NCBI GenBank assembly: GCA_037384425.1
Contig: JARROA010000022.1
Location: 1 to 64,000 of the forward strand
Origin: Thiodiazotropha sp037384425
GTDB taxonomy: Bacteria > Pseudomonadota > Gammaproteobacteria > Chromatiales > Chromatiaceae
Length of the DNA stretch: 64,000 nucleotides
Reading direction: 5' to 3'
This document shows positions 26,708-36,127 of the stretch, in pieces; position 1 is the stretch's first letter, and each line of letters starts with the position of its first letter. The position numbers were made by a program, and so were the translations under genes. The notes under the pieces are model-generated. The model did no database searches. It was given only the letters and a program-made list of their open reading frames with translations, and had not been told where the DNA came from.

Positions 26708-27379
26708 ATGAAGAAATACGCCCTGCTACTGCTCTGCTCGATCCTGACTTTGCCGCAATTGACCCAGGCGGAGACCCGCTATGTCACCGACGTCTTCAAG
26801 ATCACCATGCGCAGCGGTGAAAGCACCTCTCACAAGATCCTGCGCATGCTCGACAGCGGCATGGCGGTACAGGTGCTCTCCACCAATCCCGACTCGGGGT
26901 ACAGCAAGGTCCGCGCTGGCGGCGGCGAGGGCTATGTCCTGACCCGACAGCTGATGCGGGAGCCGAGCGCGCGCGATCAGCTGGCGAACATGCAGCGGGA
27001 GATCGAAGCGCTCAAGGCCGCACCGGGGGAACTGCGTTCCAACCTGGCGAATCTGCAGAAGGAACACCGTGAGCTAAGCCAGGCCTACAAAGAGCTGGAG
27101 ACGGTCAAGAACAAACAGGAACAGGAGCTGCAAAGCATCCAGCGCACCGCCTCCAATGCCATCCGCATCTCCAATGAACGCAACGAACTGCGCAAACAGG
27201 TGGCGGACCTCACCCGCGAGGTCGAGGATCTCAAACAGGAGAACCGGGATCTCAGCAACGAGGCGACCCGCGACTGGTTTCTCATCGGTGCCGGCGTCAT
27301 CATCGCCGGCATCCTCATCGGCCTGATCCTGCCCCATCTGCGCTTCCAGCGACGACGCAGCTCCTGGGGATCGCTCTGA
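26708..27379 (+). CDS. TIGR04211-type SH3-domain signal-transduction protein (YgiM-like)
   Basis: 223 residues from ATG 26708, where the signal peptide (MKKYALLLLCSILTLPQLTQA) starts. A bacterial SH3 domain (residues about 22-85, TRYVTDVFKITMRSGES) is followed by a long coiled coil of Glu/Lys/Leu/Gln and one C-terminal membrane helix (about 190-212). This is the arrangement of the YgiM/TIGR04211 family. It is probably an inner-membrane protein facing the periplasm, function unknown. Confidence 0.82.
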   Translation: MKKYALLLLCSILTLPQLTQAETRYVTDVFKITMRSGESTSHKILRMLDSGMAVQVLSTNPDSGYSKVRAGGGEGYVLTRQLMREPSARDQLANMQREIEALKAAPGELRSNLANLQKEHRELSQAYKELETVKNKQEQELQSIQRTASNAIRISNERNELRKQVADLTREVEDLKQENRDLSNEATRDWFLIGAGVIIAGILIGLILPHLRFQRRRSSWGSL

Positions 27380-27437
27380 CTGCCTGAATCGGGACCGGCG
27401 GGAGGAAATCACCCGCCCAATCTGTCTCAACTGGTGA

Positions 27438-29699
27438 TCAGCGTCCGGCGCGCGTCAGTCCACCCAGGCCCATATCCTCCAGGGCCCTGACGAGCAGGGC
27501 CTTGACCTCGGAAGCGCGCTCGCAGCGCAGAGCAGCCTGCAGCAGTTCCCGGGCACGGGATGAGGAGATGGAACGGATGACCCACTTGACCCGCAGCAGG
27601 CTGCCGGCGTTCATGCTCAGGCTGTCGACGCCCATGCCCAGCAGCAGAGCCGCCGTGGCCGGATTACCGGCCATTTCGCCACAGACACTGACCTCCCGAT
27701 GATAGACTTTGGCGCCCTCGACGATCTGTATCAGCGCCCGTAAAACCGCTGGGTGCAGGTCATCGTAGAGATCGCCAACGTGACCGTTGTTGCGGTCCAC
27801 CGCCAACAGATACTGGGTCAGGTCGTTGGTCCCCACGGAGAGGAAATCGACCCGCCGGGCCAGCGCCTCGACCTGATAGACCGCGGCCGGCACCTCGATC
27901 ATGACGCCGATCTCCGGCATATGGACATCGAAGCCCTCCTCGGTCAGCTCGTCGTGGGCACGCTGTATCAGCTGCAGGGCGTCGTCCACCTCGTCCACGT
28001 GGCTGATCATCGGCAGCAGCAGACGCATGTTGTTCAGCCCGATGGCGGCCCGCAGCATGGCACGTACCTGAGTCAGAAAGATTTCCGGATGGTCCAGCGA
28101 GACGCGGATTCCACGCCACCCGAGGAAAGGGTTCTGTTCCTGCAGCGGGAAGTAGGGCAGCGGTTTGTCGCCGCCGATGTCGAGGGTGCGAATGATCACC
28201 GGCCGGGGGTGAAAAATCTTCAACACCTTCCGGTAGTTGGTCACCTGTATCGACTCGCCGGGAAAGCTGTCCCGCACCATGAAGGGCAGTTCGGTCCGGT
28301 AGAGGCCGACACCGGCCGACTCCTCGGTACCGTGGGTATTCATCTCCGAAATCAGACCGGTGTTGAGATAGAGCGGCACAGTGACGCCATCGGTGGTCTC
28401 ACTGGGCAGCGCCTTGTTGGCCTCCAGCTCCTGAGACAGCTCCCGATCCTCCTCGGCCAGACGCTGGTACTCCTGTAACACCGAAGGCGCCGGAGAAACG
28501 TAGATCCTGCCCACATAACCGTCCAGGATCACGTAGCGGCCATCCATGCGCGAGACCGGCAGGTTGGTCACGCCCATCACGGCCGGAATGTCCATGGCCC
28601 GGGCCAGTATCGCCACGTGAGAAAAGCTGGCGCCACGCGCCGAAACGATACCCGCCAAGCGCTCTTTCGGCACCTCGGCCAGCTGCATGGCGCTCACTTC
28701 GTCCCCGACCAGGATGGTGTTCTCGGGATAGTTGACCTGGTCGCTCACGCGCTGCTGCAGGTGCATGAGGATGCGTCGTCCCAGGTCGCGCACATCGGAA
28801 GCCCGCTCGCGCAGGTAGATATCCTCCATGTTATCGAAGACCTTGGCGTGCTCCTCGATGGTCATGCGCAATGCCCCGGGCGCCCAGTTGCCCTGGTGGA
28901 TACGATTCACGGTGCTGCCGATCAGGGACTCGCCGCCTAGCATCATCAACCAGGCCTCGAACAGGGCCCGGTCTTCTGCCGGCAGACTGTCCTCGAAGCG
29001 GTCCTCGAGCGCCATCAAATCCTGCACCACCGCGGCAACCGCCGTGCGAAAGGCCTCCTCATCCGCCTGTGGATCCGCGGTGGTCTTGTCGGGAACCGCA
29101 TCCAGATCGGCCGGCGGGTAGACCACCACGACCGTACCGAATGCGACCCCGGGTGATCCCGGGCGCCCCTGCAGGAAGCGTCTCGGCGGCGCGGTATTCT
29201 CCGCCGTGACCAGCTGTCCCGTAGCCTGCGCATGCGTGATGGCGCCGGCCAACTGCGCCGCCAGCGTAAACAGAAAGGTGACCTCGTAATCGGCAAAGGT
29301 GCGCATCTCGATCTGCCGCACCACAAGCACGCCGAGCACCTTGCGGTTTTGAATGATCGGTACGCCGAGAAAACCCTTGTACTGAATCTCACCGGTCTCG
29401 TTGGTGAAGAGGTAGCGGCTGTGGCTCGGCGCATCGGCCACATTGACCGGTTCCGCCCGCTCGCAGACCAGACCGATGAGACCTCGGTGATAGGGCAGGC
29501 TGACCTTGCCGACCGCCTCGGACCGCAAACCGTCGGTTGCCATCAGCACATGCCTGTGACGCTCGAAATCGGTCAGGTAGACGGAGCAGACATCGACCTC
29601 TATGGCCTGCTTCACCTGGGTGACGATGATCTGCAGCACCTCGTTGAGGTCGGAGGCGGCATTGACCTCTTTGACGATGCGGTGAAGCGGATCAAGCAT
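27438..29699 (-). CDS. ptsP: Phosphoenolpyruvate-protein phosphotransferase PtsP (EI-Ntr)
   Basis: 753 residues. Residues about 1-165 are a GAF domain, then the EI N-terminal domain with the phospho-histidine H361 in FSHVAILARAM, then the PEP-binding barrel (ARGASFSH to DIGGDKPLPYFP, MIEVPAAV, GTNDLTQYLLAVDRN). It takes phosphate from PEP to start the nitrogen-branch PTS (NPr, EIIA-Ntr). Followed on the plus strand end by convergent genes; transcribed with rppH just upstream, as in many gammaproteobacteria. Confidence 0.95.
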   Translation of the reverse strand: MLDPLHRIVKEVNAASDLNEVLQIIVTQVKQAIEVDVCSVYLTDFERHRHVLMATDGLRSEAVGKVSLPYHRGLIGLVCERAEPVNVADAPSHSRYLFTNETGEIQYKGFLGVPIIQNRKVLGVLVVRQIEMRTFADYEVTFLFTLAAQLAGAITHAQATGQLVTAENTAPPRRFLQGRPGSPGVAFGTVVVVYPPADLDAVPDKTTADPQADEEAFRTAVAAVVQDLMALEDRFEDSLPAEDRALFEAWLMMLGGESLIGSTVNRIHQGNWAPGALRMTIEEHAKVFDNMEDIYLRERASDVRDLGRRILMHLQQRVSDQVNYPENTILVGDEVSAMQLAEVPKERLAGIVSARGASFSHVAILARAMDIPAVMGVTNLPVSRMDGRYVILDGYVGRIYVSPAPSVLQEYQRLAEEDRELSQELEANKALPSETTDGVTVPLYLNTGLISEMNTHGTEESAGVGLYRTELPFMVRDSFPGESIQVTNYRKVLKIFHPRPVIIRTLDIGGDKPLPYFPLQEQNPFLGWRGIRVSLDHPEIFLTQVRAMLRAAIGLNNMRLLLPMISHVDEVDDALQLIQRAHDELTEEGFDVHMPEIGVMIEVPAAVYQVEALARRVDFLSVGTNDLTQYLLAVDRNNGHVGDLYDDLHPAVLRALIQIVEGAKVYHREVSVCGEMAGNPATAALLLGMGVDSLSMNAGSLLRVKWVIRSISSSRARELLQAALRCERASEVKALLVRALEDMGLGGLTRAGR

Positions 29700-29747
29700 G
29701 GTCGTACGACCCGCGTTCTCCGAACCGGAGGGGGGCAGAGAGCGTAT

Positions 29748-30272
29748 TCACCGGCGATTCTGTCGGAGATAGTTGGAATGGGAACGCGCCGGTGTGCCTT
29801 CGGGATAGAGCAACGGCGCCAGTTCCTCCAGAGCACGGGTGTAGACCTGGCGCTTGAAATAGATCACCTCACGCACCGGCAGCCAGTACTTGACCCAGCG
29901 CCAGTCCTCAAACTCCGGGGTATCGGTGTGATCGAAACAGAAGGCGTCCTCCCCGCACTGCACGCGCAGCAGGAACCAGATCTGTTTCTGACCGATGCAC
30001 AGGGGCTCGCAGTTGCGCCGGATGTAGCGCTCAGGCAACCGGTACCTGAGCCAATCGCGGGTGGCGCCAAGCACCTCCACCTGATCCGGCCTCAGGCCGA
30101 CCTCCTCCTGAAGCTCACGGAACATGGCCTCCTGCGGCGACTCCTCGGGCATGATCCCGCCCTGGGGAAACTGCCAGGCGTCCTGACCCACACGCCGGCC
30201 CCAGAACAGCAAGCGCTCGCTGTTGCAGAGAATGATCCCCACATTGGGTCTGAAACCGTCCGAATCTATCAA
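29748..30272 (-). CDS. rppH: RNA pyrophosphohydrolase RppH
   Basis: 174 residues from TTG 30272 (MIDSDGFRPNVGIIL). The longer frame to 30485 would overlap the divergent HAD gene, and RppH is usually about 170 residues, so TTG is preferred although no strong Shine-Dalgarno is seen. The Nudix box is present: GGIMPEE..., RELQEEVGL. It removes pyrophosphate from mRNA 5' ends to start decay. It lies 48 bp upstream of ptsP, the usual rppH-ptsP pair. Confidence 0.9.
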   Translation of the reverse strand: MIDSDGFRPNVGIILCNSERLLFWGRRVGQDAWQFPQGGIMPEESPQEAMFRELQEEVGLRPDQVEVLGATRDWLRYRLPERYIRRNCEPLCIGQKQIWFLLRVQCGEDAFCFDHTDTPEFEDWRWVKYWLPVREVIYFKRQVYTRALEELAPLLYPEGTPARSHSNYLRQNRR

Positions 30273-30453
30273 GTCAGTAGCCAAATCAGGTTTAAAATCG
30301 ATGAGATTGATTCTTCCACAATCACTTGGGAGCGGCAAGGAACGCCCAACATAAGCCTTTGCTAATTCAGAAAATTCCTGTACTGTCTGCAGGGATTCGC
30401 GGACATCACCGCTGAATTGGCAGCACAATGCCCGGCTATGGTGGGACAGCAGT

Positions 30454-31110
30454 ATGGCACTGGCGATTTTTGATCTCGACAACACCCTTCTGGCAGGGGA
30501 CTCCGACTATCTCTGGGGCCGATTCCTGGTCGAAAAAGGGGCGGTAGACGGTAACCGTTATGAACGTGAGAACGAGCGTTTCTACCAGCTCTATAAAGAG
30601 GGCCGCCTCGACATCCTCGCGTTTCTGCGTTTCTCCCTCGCCCCCCTGCACCAGCACCCCCGCGCCACGCTGGAGGCCTGGCGGGAAGAGTTTCTCGAGA
30701 CGCATATCGCGCCGCTGATCAGCCAACAGGCCCGACAACTGGTGGAGAAGCATCGCCAGGCCGGGGACACCCTGATGATCATCACCGCCACCAATGCCTT
30801 TGTCACCCGCCCGATCGCTCAGCGCTTCGGCATCGAACACCTGATCGCCACCGAACCGGAAACCCTCGACGGCCACTACACCGGGGAAGTAGCCGGCGAG
30901 CCCAGCTTCCGCGAGGGCAAGGTCAACCGCCTGGAAGCCTGGTTGCTGGAACACGACACCGATCTGCAGGGAAGCTGGTTCTATAGCGACTCGCACAATG
31001 ATCTGCCCCTGCTCGAGCGGGTCGAGCATCCGGTGGCGGTCGATCCCGACGATACCCTGACGCGGGTGGCGCAGGAACGCCAGTGGCCGATTCTCGAGCT
31101 GCACGGCTGA
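30454..31110 (+). CDS. HAD-superfamily (SerB-like, IB) phosphatase
   Basis: 218 residues. Motif I IFDLDNTLLAGDSD with the catalytic Asp pair, motif II TATN, and the motif III/IV segment YSDSHNDLPLL. Families of this type hydrolyse phosphoserine or related phosphate monoesters; the substrate here is not deducible. Divergent from rppH. Confidence 0.85.
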   Translation: MALAIFDLDNTLLAGDSDYLWGRFLVEKGAVDGNRYERENERFYQLYKEGRLDILAFLRFSLAPLHQHPRATLEAWREEFLETHIAPLISQQARQLVEKHRQAGDTLMIITATNAFVTRPIAQRFGIEHLIATEPETLDGHYTGEVAGEPSFREGKVNRLEAWLLEHDTDLQGSWFYSDSHNDLPLLERVEHPVAVDPDDTLTRVAQERQWPILELHG

Positions 31111-31236
31111 GATTGGTCCATACTTTACCCGACAGGCCGCCACACCACGGCCGGACAGGCGCCGCAGCCGAGACAAAGCGTGCGGAGTGTCGATACCACG
31201 ACAACCACCCCAGGGACTGACAATCAGGAGTTTTCG

Positions 31237-31473
31237 ATGGCCAACAGCGCCTTTTTCGCGGTACTCATCGTCCTCATTCTGGCCGTGCTCTACATCATGA
31301 AGGGGAGCGACAATCCGCCGGAGACCAGCTACAACCAGACTCCGAAGGAGTATATCGAGCTGGTGGAGCAGAAGAAGGCGGCGCGACAGGCCGCCGAGGC
31401 AGTGGAGCAATCACTGCAGGAGAGTTCGCAAAAAGCGGATGAAGCCATGGACGCGGCCAGGTCTCAGCGCTGA
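31237..31473 (+). CDS. Small single-helix membrane protein
   Basis: 78 residues from ATG 31237, with AGGAG 7 nt upstream; the ATG of the longer frame at 31180 has no such site. A membrane helix spans residues about 4-20 (FFAVLIVLILAVLYIM), followed by a charged, Gln/Glu/Ala-rich helix likely facing the cytoplasm or periplasm. No family was recognised. Confidence 0.6.
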   Translation: MANSAFFAVLIVLILAVLYIMKGSDNPPETSYNQTPKEYIELVEQKKAARQAAEAVEQSLQESSQKADEAMDAARSQR

Positions 31474-31865
31474 CAGAAGGGACGTTCGTCCGGATTCTCC
31501 ACCGCGTCGACGATCGCATTCACCAGTTGGCCCACTTCTTCGGGTGAAATCGCCGACAGTATCCGCTGCATCAGCTTGGGATCCACGGCGGCCTGCACCA
31601 CCCGTCCGTCGGCCAGGGTCACATTGACACCGGCCGTATGCACATGCGATTGGCCCTCGGCCTCGGCCACCAGCGATTCGTTCATCTCGAGCATCTGATC
31701 GTAGAAGGCCTCGATTTTCTCATCCAGCTCATCCTCCAGATCCTCCGGCAGCGCGACTAGCCAACCCTCATCGCCCGTTGAGGCCTGAGGTTGCAGGCCG
31801 AGCGATTCGAGGTAGTCGATAAAACGACGCCAGGGACGCTCGTCGAAAAAGATATATTCCAGCAT
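31464..31865 (-). CDS. Conserved hypothetical protein, acidic
   Basis: 133 residues from ATG 31865 (MLEYIFFDERPWRRFIDYLESLGL). Strongly acidic, with helical blocks and no membrane segment or signal peptide. It overlaps the convergent small membrane-protein gene by 10 bp at its 3' end. Coding is supported by its length, in-frame GC pattern and protein-like composition; function is unknown. Confidence 0.65.
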   Translation of the reverse strand: MLEYIFFDERPWRRFIDYLESLGLQPQASTGDEGWLVALPEDLEDELDEKIEAFYDQMLEMNESLVAEAEGQSHVHTAGVNVTLADGRVVQAAVDPKLMQRILSAISPEEVGQLVNAIVDAVENPDERPFCQR

Positions 31866-31966
31866 GTTATTAACCCGGCAACTCAATATGTCCGCGGGCT
31901 CACCGTTTGAGCCACCCGTGTTGTTAGGCTGTCATCGTACCAATACTACTTTCGGGAGCAGTTGCC

Positions 31967-32368
31967 ATGCGCCGCAGAAATTTTCTTCACAGCCTGCTCG
32001 GCGGATTGGGGATCGGCCTCGGACGTCCAGTCTACGCAAAAATCGCCCCAACCCAAAGCCGTCGCAGACTGCTGCTTCAGGAGTCGCCACTGGCCGGGTT
32101 TCAATACCACCGGGCCACTGCGATCTGGCCTTTTCTCCGTGTCGGCGAACCCTTACTCCTGAGACGCGAACCGAGCAATCCGCACGATCGCTACGCGGTG
32201 GCGGTCTGGTTCAAGAACGAACATCTGGGCTACATCCCGCGGCGGGAGAACCGGACCCTGGCCATGCTCATGGACCAGGGACAGCGTCTGGACGCACGCA
32301 TCGTGCGGCTGCTGGATGAACGCAATCCCTGGCGCAAGATACGCATCCGTGTGGAGATGCTCTCTTGA
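31967..32368 (+). CDS. Exported HIRAN-domain protein
   Basis: 133 residues. The N-terminus MRRRNFLHSLLGGLGIG is twin-arginine-like. Residues about 42-130 form a HIRAN domain: FQYHRA, GEPLLLRREPSNPHDRYAVAVW, HLGYIPRREN. HIRAN domains bind DNA ends in eukaryotic repair proteins, but export here makes a DNA role unlikely. Function unknown. Confidence 0.78.
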   Translation: MRRRNFLHSLLGGLGIGLGRPVYAKIAPTQSRRRLLLQESPLAGFQYHRATAIWPFLRVGEPLLLRREPSNPHDRYAVAVWFKNEHLGYIPRRENRTLAMLMDQGQRLDARIVRLLDERNPWRKIRIRVEMLS

Positions 32369-32374
32369 TACGGT

Positions 32375-32995
32375 TCAACGGATGCGCAGTCCACCCGGAC
32401 GTCTCGGACCTTGTGAACTGTGCTGCCGAATGCCTTCGATACCCAGTTCGAACTGCATCCGCCTGGCGGCTTCGCCGAGGAACTTGGTGATGCCGAAATC
32501 GGCCAGGGTGATCTGCGTGGTACCCTCGAAACCCATACGATAGCCGCCCCAGGGGTCTGTACCCGAACCCACCCGCTTGACCTGGATTTCGATCGCGCGG
32601 GTCACCCCGTGCAGGGTCAGTTCGCCTGTCAGCACCCCCCTGTCCTCACCTGTCGGCCGATAGGAGGTGGAGACGAATCGCGCAGTAGGATACCGCTCCA
32701 CGTCGAGAATATCGTCGTCCCGCAGATGCCCGTCGCGCTCGGCATGGTTGGTGTCGATACTGGCGGTTTCGATCTCCACCTCGACTGTCGCCGTTTCCGG
32801 GGCATTGTCGTCATAGCTGAAACGACCGCTGAAACGGTTGAAACGTCCGCTCAGCCAGCTGAAGCCGAGATGGCCGATGCGGAACTGAATGAAGGCATGC
32901 CCTCCCTGGGTGTCGATGACATAGTCCGAGGCCGATACGGTCCCCCCCATCAGCAGCCCCAGCAGCAGCACAGCTCGCAAAATCGATCTCAACAC
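32375..32995 (-). CDS. YceI-family periplasmic protein
   Basis: 206 residues. The N-terminal signal peptide is cleaved near VSAS. It has the YceI beta-barrel signatures: HAFIQFRIGHLGFSWLSGRFNRFSG, VEIETASIDTNHAERDGHL, and GELTLHGVTRAIEI. The family binds isoprenoid-type lipids. Convergent with the HIRAN gene. Confidence 0.88.
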   Translation of the reverse strand: MLRSILRAVLLLGLLMGGTVSASDYVIDTQGGHAFIQFRIGHLGFSWLSGRFNRFSGRFSYDDNAPETATVEVEIETASIDTNHAERDGHLRDDDILDVERYPTARFVSTSYRPTGEDRGVLTGELTLHGVTRAIEIQVKRVGSGTDPWGGYRMGFEGTTQITLADFGITKFLGEAARRMQFELGIEGIRQHSSQGPRRPGGLRIR

Positions 32996-33123
32996 CGCTC
33001 TCCTCCACCTGAAATGCCGTTACTTCACACCTGTAGACAGCCAGTCCGGGTGATCGATTCAAACCTGCCCCGCAGCGCCGTCCCGGATGACTTGGCCGGG
33101 GCGTTGTGGGCTATACTCAGGAC

Positions 33124-33537
33124 ATGGAAAACAAAGACACCGGGAAGGTCCGACTGAAGGTTGTGGATAACCGTTATCTGCATGCGGTCATTTACACTGA
33201 CGGAGAGATCACCGAGCATGACATCAAGCCGGTCACCAGTTTTCTCGACCAGTTCCAAGCCCCGGTTCCTGCCCTGATCGAGCGTCTGGGGCACTACTCC
33301 ATATCGGTGTTGGTACAGATCGCCATGATGCAGCAGACCAAACACCGGTTGAAGGCGGTAGCCTTCATCGAGCGCAATCACCGGGACGTGATCATGACCC
33401 GCATCGCCGCCAGCACCTATTTCCGCGACGTGGAGGTCAGATCCTTCTACGACCGCGACGAGGCGCTGGAGTGGCTCTCCCAATACTTCACGGATCAGCC
33501 GCTATTGCCCAAAACCGGCGTCCAGGCCCACGCCTAG
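33124..33537 (+). CDS. SpoIIAA/STAS-like protein
   Basis: 137 residues from ATG 33124. It begins with short beta strands, contains FIERNHRDVIMTRIAAS, and ends with a strand-helix unit (VEVRSFYDRDEALEWLSQYF) that resembles STAS or SpoIIAA-like (DUF3478) proteins. The assignment rests on that resemblance. No membrane segment. Divergent from the YceI gene. Confidence 0.55.
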   Translation: MENKDTGKVRLKVVDNRYLHAVIYTDGEITEHDIKPVTSFLDQFQAPVPALIERLGHYSISVLVQIAMMQQTKHRLKAVAFIERNHRDVIMTRIAASTYFRDVEVRSFYDRDEALEWLSQYFTDQPLLPKTGVQAHA

Positions 33538-33553
33538 TCTAGTTTGTACTCCG

Positions 33554-34015
33554 TCACACCGGCAATGCCGTCTTGTCCACCACCCGTCGCATGACAAAGC
33601 TGGAGTGGACCCCGGTCACCCCCTCGATGCGGGTGATCCTGTTGAGCAGCAGATCCTGATAGGCCTGCATATCCCGCACCACCACCTTGACCTGATAGTC
33701 CGCGTCCTGGCCGGTAATGAGCAGACACTCGAGCACCTCGGGCAGAGCCGAGATCTTGGCCTCGAAGTTGGCGAAACGCTCCGGCGTATGACGATCCATG
33801 GAGATGTGGATCAGCGCCATCAGACTCAAGCCGAGCCTGTTCGGATCGAGATGGGCCCGATAGCCGGTGATCACCCCCGACTCTTCCAGGGCACGCACCC
33901 GCCGCAGGCAGGGCGAGGGAGAGAGGCCAATGGCATCCGCCAGATCCTGATTGCTGATCCGGCCATCCTCCTGCAGGGTCTCGAGTATTCGTCTGTCGTA
34001 GCGATCCAGATCCAT
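33554..34015 (-). CDS. Lrp/AsnC-family transcriptional regulator
   Basis: 153 residues from ATG 34015 (MDLDRYDRRILETLQEDGRISNQDLADAIGLSPSPCLRRVRALE, spread over residues 1-45), the classical HTH of Lrp. The C-terminal ligand-binding domain (RAM) includes LECLLITGQDADYQVKVVV. It is divergent from leuA, whose control by leucine would be a natural guess, but no binding site was defined here. Confidence 0.9.
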   Translation of the reverse strand: MDLDRYDRRILETLQEDGRISNQDLADAIGLSPSPCLRRVRALEESGVITGYRAHLDPNRLGLSLMALIHISMDRHTPERFANFEAKISALPEVLECLLITGQDADYQVKVVVRDMQAYQDLLLNRITRIEGVTGVHSSFVMRRVVDKTALPV

Positions 34016-34332
34016 TACATTGCTCGCTTTCCAGCGATTGGAAAATAATATTCTAACATTATATTTTTTATTAGCACATATCTTCATTATTAAGCCAAAT
34101 TAACGCACAACTCGCAATCATTTGCCCTACGACCTGCTCTAAGCTTTCACCATCGGCCACAAGCCACCTACTACGCCCCAGCCACAAGCCCGGGGCGAGA
34201 ACGACAAGCCCCACAAAGGCGTGTTCGACGCAGTCAAAACCGATTTCGGGGTCGGCAGGGGGAACCTGCCGACCAGCCCCGAGAGTGATTTCGCCTACAG
34301 CGCGACATGACACCCTAACCAGGAGCCAGGAC
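34016..34332 (+). promoter_or_regulatory. leuA upstream region with strong hairpin
   Basis: 317 bp between the Lrp-type gene and leuA. A hairpin at 34251-34275 (GGTCGGCAGG-GGGAA-CCTGCCGACC, 10 perfect pairs) extends with GGGG/CCCC to about 34246-34282. No T-run follows, so this is not a simple terminator. The 5' half is AT-rich (34030-34090). The leader might fold to control leuA. Confidence 0.45.
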
Positions 34333-36000
34333 GTGAAACGATTCGACCACACCAAATACCGCCCCACCACGGGCATGCCGATGCCTGATCGGCAATGGCC
34401 CGACAACAGCCTGACCCGGGCCCCGATCTGGGCCAGCGTCGACCTGCGTGACGGCAACCAGGCCCTGCTGGAGCCGATGAACGTGGTACAGAAACGGGCG
34501 CTCTGGGAGCTGCTGGTGAAGATCGGATTGAAGCAGATCGAGGTCGGCTTCCCCGCCGCCAGTCAGCCCGACTACGACTTCGTGCGCTGGCTCATCGAAG
34601 GCGACAACATACCCGACGACGTCACCATCCAGGTCCTGGTGCAGGCCAGGCAGGAGCTGGTCAGCCGCACTTTCGAGGCCCTCGCCGGGGTGAAACGCGC
34701 CATCGTGCACGTCTACAACTCCACCTCCACGGTGCAGCGCGAACGGGTCTTCGACCGCGACCGGGACGGCATCAAGGCGATCGCGGTGGCGGGCGCGGAG
34801 ATGCTGCAGCGGGAGGCCGCCCGCTACCCCGACACCGCCTGGACCTTCCAGTATTCACCGGAGAGCTTCTCCAACACCGAATGGGACTATGCGGTGGAGG
34901 TCTGTGACGCGGTGATCGACGTCTGGCAGCCCAGCCCGGAAAATCCCTGCATCATCAACCTGCCGGCCACGGTGGAGAGCAGCACACCGAACCGCTTCGC
35001 CGACCAGGTGGAGTATTTCTGCCGGCAGATCTCCCGCCGCGACGCCATCCAGGTCTCGGTCCACACCCACAACGACCGCGGCAGCGCGGTGGCGGCCGCC
35101 GAACTGGCGATCCTGGCCGGTGCCGACCGGGTCGAGGGCACCTTGCTGGGCAACGGCGAGCGCACCGGCAACATGGACATCGTCACCCTGGCGATGAACC
35201 TCTACAGCCAGGGAGTAGACCCCGAACTCGACCTCTCGCAGCCTGACGAGATCATCCGCGTCTACACCGAGTGCACCGACCTGCCCGTCCACCCGCGTCA
35301 TCCCTGGGTCGGCGAACTGGTCTACACCGCCTTCTCCGGTTCTCATCAGGATGCGATCAGCAAATGCCTCCATCGCCAGCAGCCGGACGAGCCCTGGCAG
35401 GTGGCCTATCTGCCCATCGATCCGCAGGATATAGGCCGCGACTACCAGGCGGTGATCCGGGTCAACAGCCAGTCGGGCAAGGGCGGAGTCGCCTATGTAC
35501 TGGAGCGGGATTACGGCCTGGTGCTGCCACGCTGGATCCAGGTGGAGCTGGCAGTCTTGGTGCAGCGTCTCAGCGAAGCGCAAGCGGGTGAAATCGACAG
35601 CGCCATGATCCATCGGCTGTTCCTTCAGCACTTCGTGGCAGACAGTGCGCCGATCACGCTCGAAGGCTACCGCATCGACCGTCAGAAGGATCAGGATGTG
35701 ATTGAAGCCCGTATCATTGAATCGGGCCATGCCCGTTCCATCCACGGTTGCGGCGAAGGCGCCATCTCCGCCTTCATCGATGCCTGCACCTGTGCCTTCG
35801 GACGCCAGATTCAGGTTGTCGACTACAGCGAACATGCCATTGGCGAAGGTACGGACGCGGAGGCGGTGGCCTATCTCCTGCTCGACATGGAGGGAGAACG
35901 GATAGCCGGCGCCGCTTTCGACCACGACAGCCTCAGTGCAACACTGAAATCGGTACTCTCCGCCCTCAACCTGGCGCAGCGGGCGCGCCAGGCCGCCTAG
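34333..36000 (+). CDS. leuA: 2-isopropylmalate synthase LeuA
   Basis: 555 residues from GTG 34333, with AGGAG 8-12 nt upstream. Matches the long LeuA type: KYRPTTGMPMPDRQWPDN, SVDLRDGNQALLEPM, SVHTHNDRGSAVAAAELA and GERTGNMDIVTLA, with a C-terminal leucine-binding regulatory domain (about 430-555). It condenses acetyl-CoA with 2-oxoisovalerate in leucine synthesis. A clear terminator follows. Confidence 0.95.
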   Translation: MKRFDHTKYRPTTGMPMPDRQWPDNSLTRAPIWASVDLRDGNQALLEPMNVVQKRALWELLVKIGLKQIEVGFPAASQPDYDFVRWLIEGDNIPDDVTIQVLVQARQELVSRTFEALAGVKRAIVHVYNSTSTVQRERVFDRDRDGIKAIAVAGAEMLQREAARYPDTAWTFQYSPESFSNTEWDYAVEVCDAVIDVWQPSPENPCIINLPATVESSTPNRFADQVEYFCRQISRRDAIQVSVHTHNDRGSAVAAAELAILAGADRVEGTLLGNGERTGNMDIVTLAMNLYSQGVDPELDLSQPDEIIRVYTECTDLPVHPRHPWVGELVYTAFSGSHQDAISKCLHRQQPDEPWQVAYLPIDPQDIGRDYQAVIRVNSQSGKGGVAYVLERDYGLVLPRWIQVELAVLVQRLSEAQAGEIDSAMIHRLFLQHFVADSAPITLEGYRIDRQKDQDVIEARIIESGHARSIHGCGEGAISAFIDACTCAFGRQIQVVDYSEHAIGEGTDAEAVAYLLLDMEGERIAGAAFDHDSLSATLKSVLSALNLAQRARQAA

Positions 36001-36005
36001 TTCGA

Positions 36006-36034
36006 CCGGCGGCAGTCGCTGCCGCCGGATTTTT
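36006..36034 (+). terminator. Terminator of leuA
   Basis: Perfect 10-bp hairpin CCGGCGGCAG-TCG-CTGCCGCCGG (36006-36028) followed by ATTTTT, just behind the leuA stop. Confidence 0.9.
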
Positions 36035-36127
36035 CTGCTTCTCCGAGCCGCGCTCCGACGGTTGATTTCGCCTGGAAAACCACCTAAGGTGCATATCGAT
36101 TATTGGAATATTTAAAGGAATCAATCC

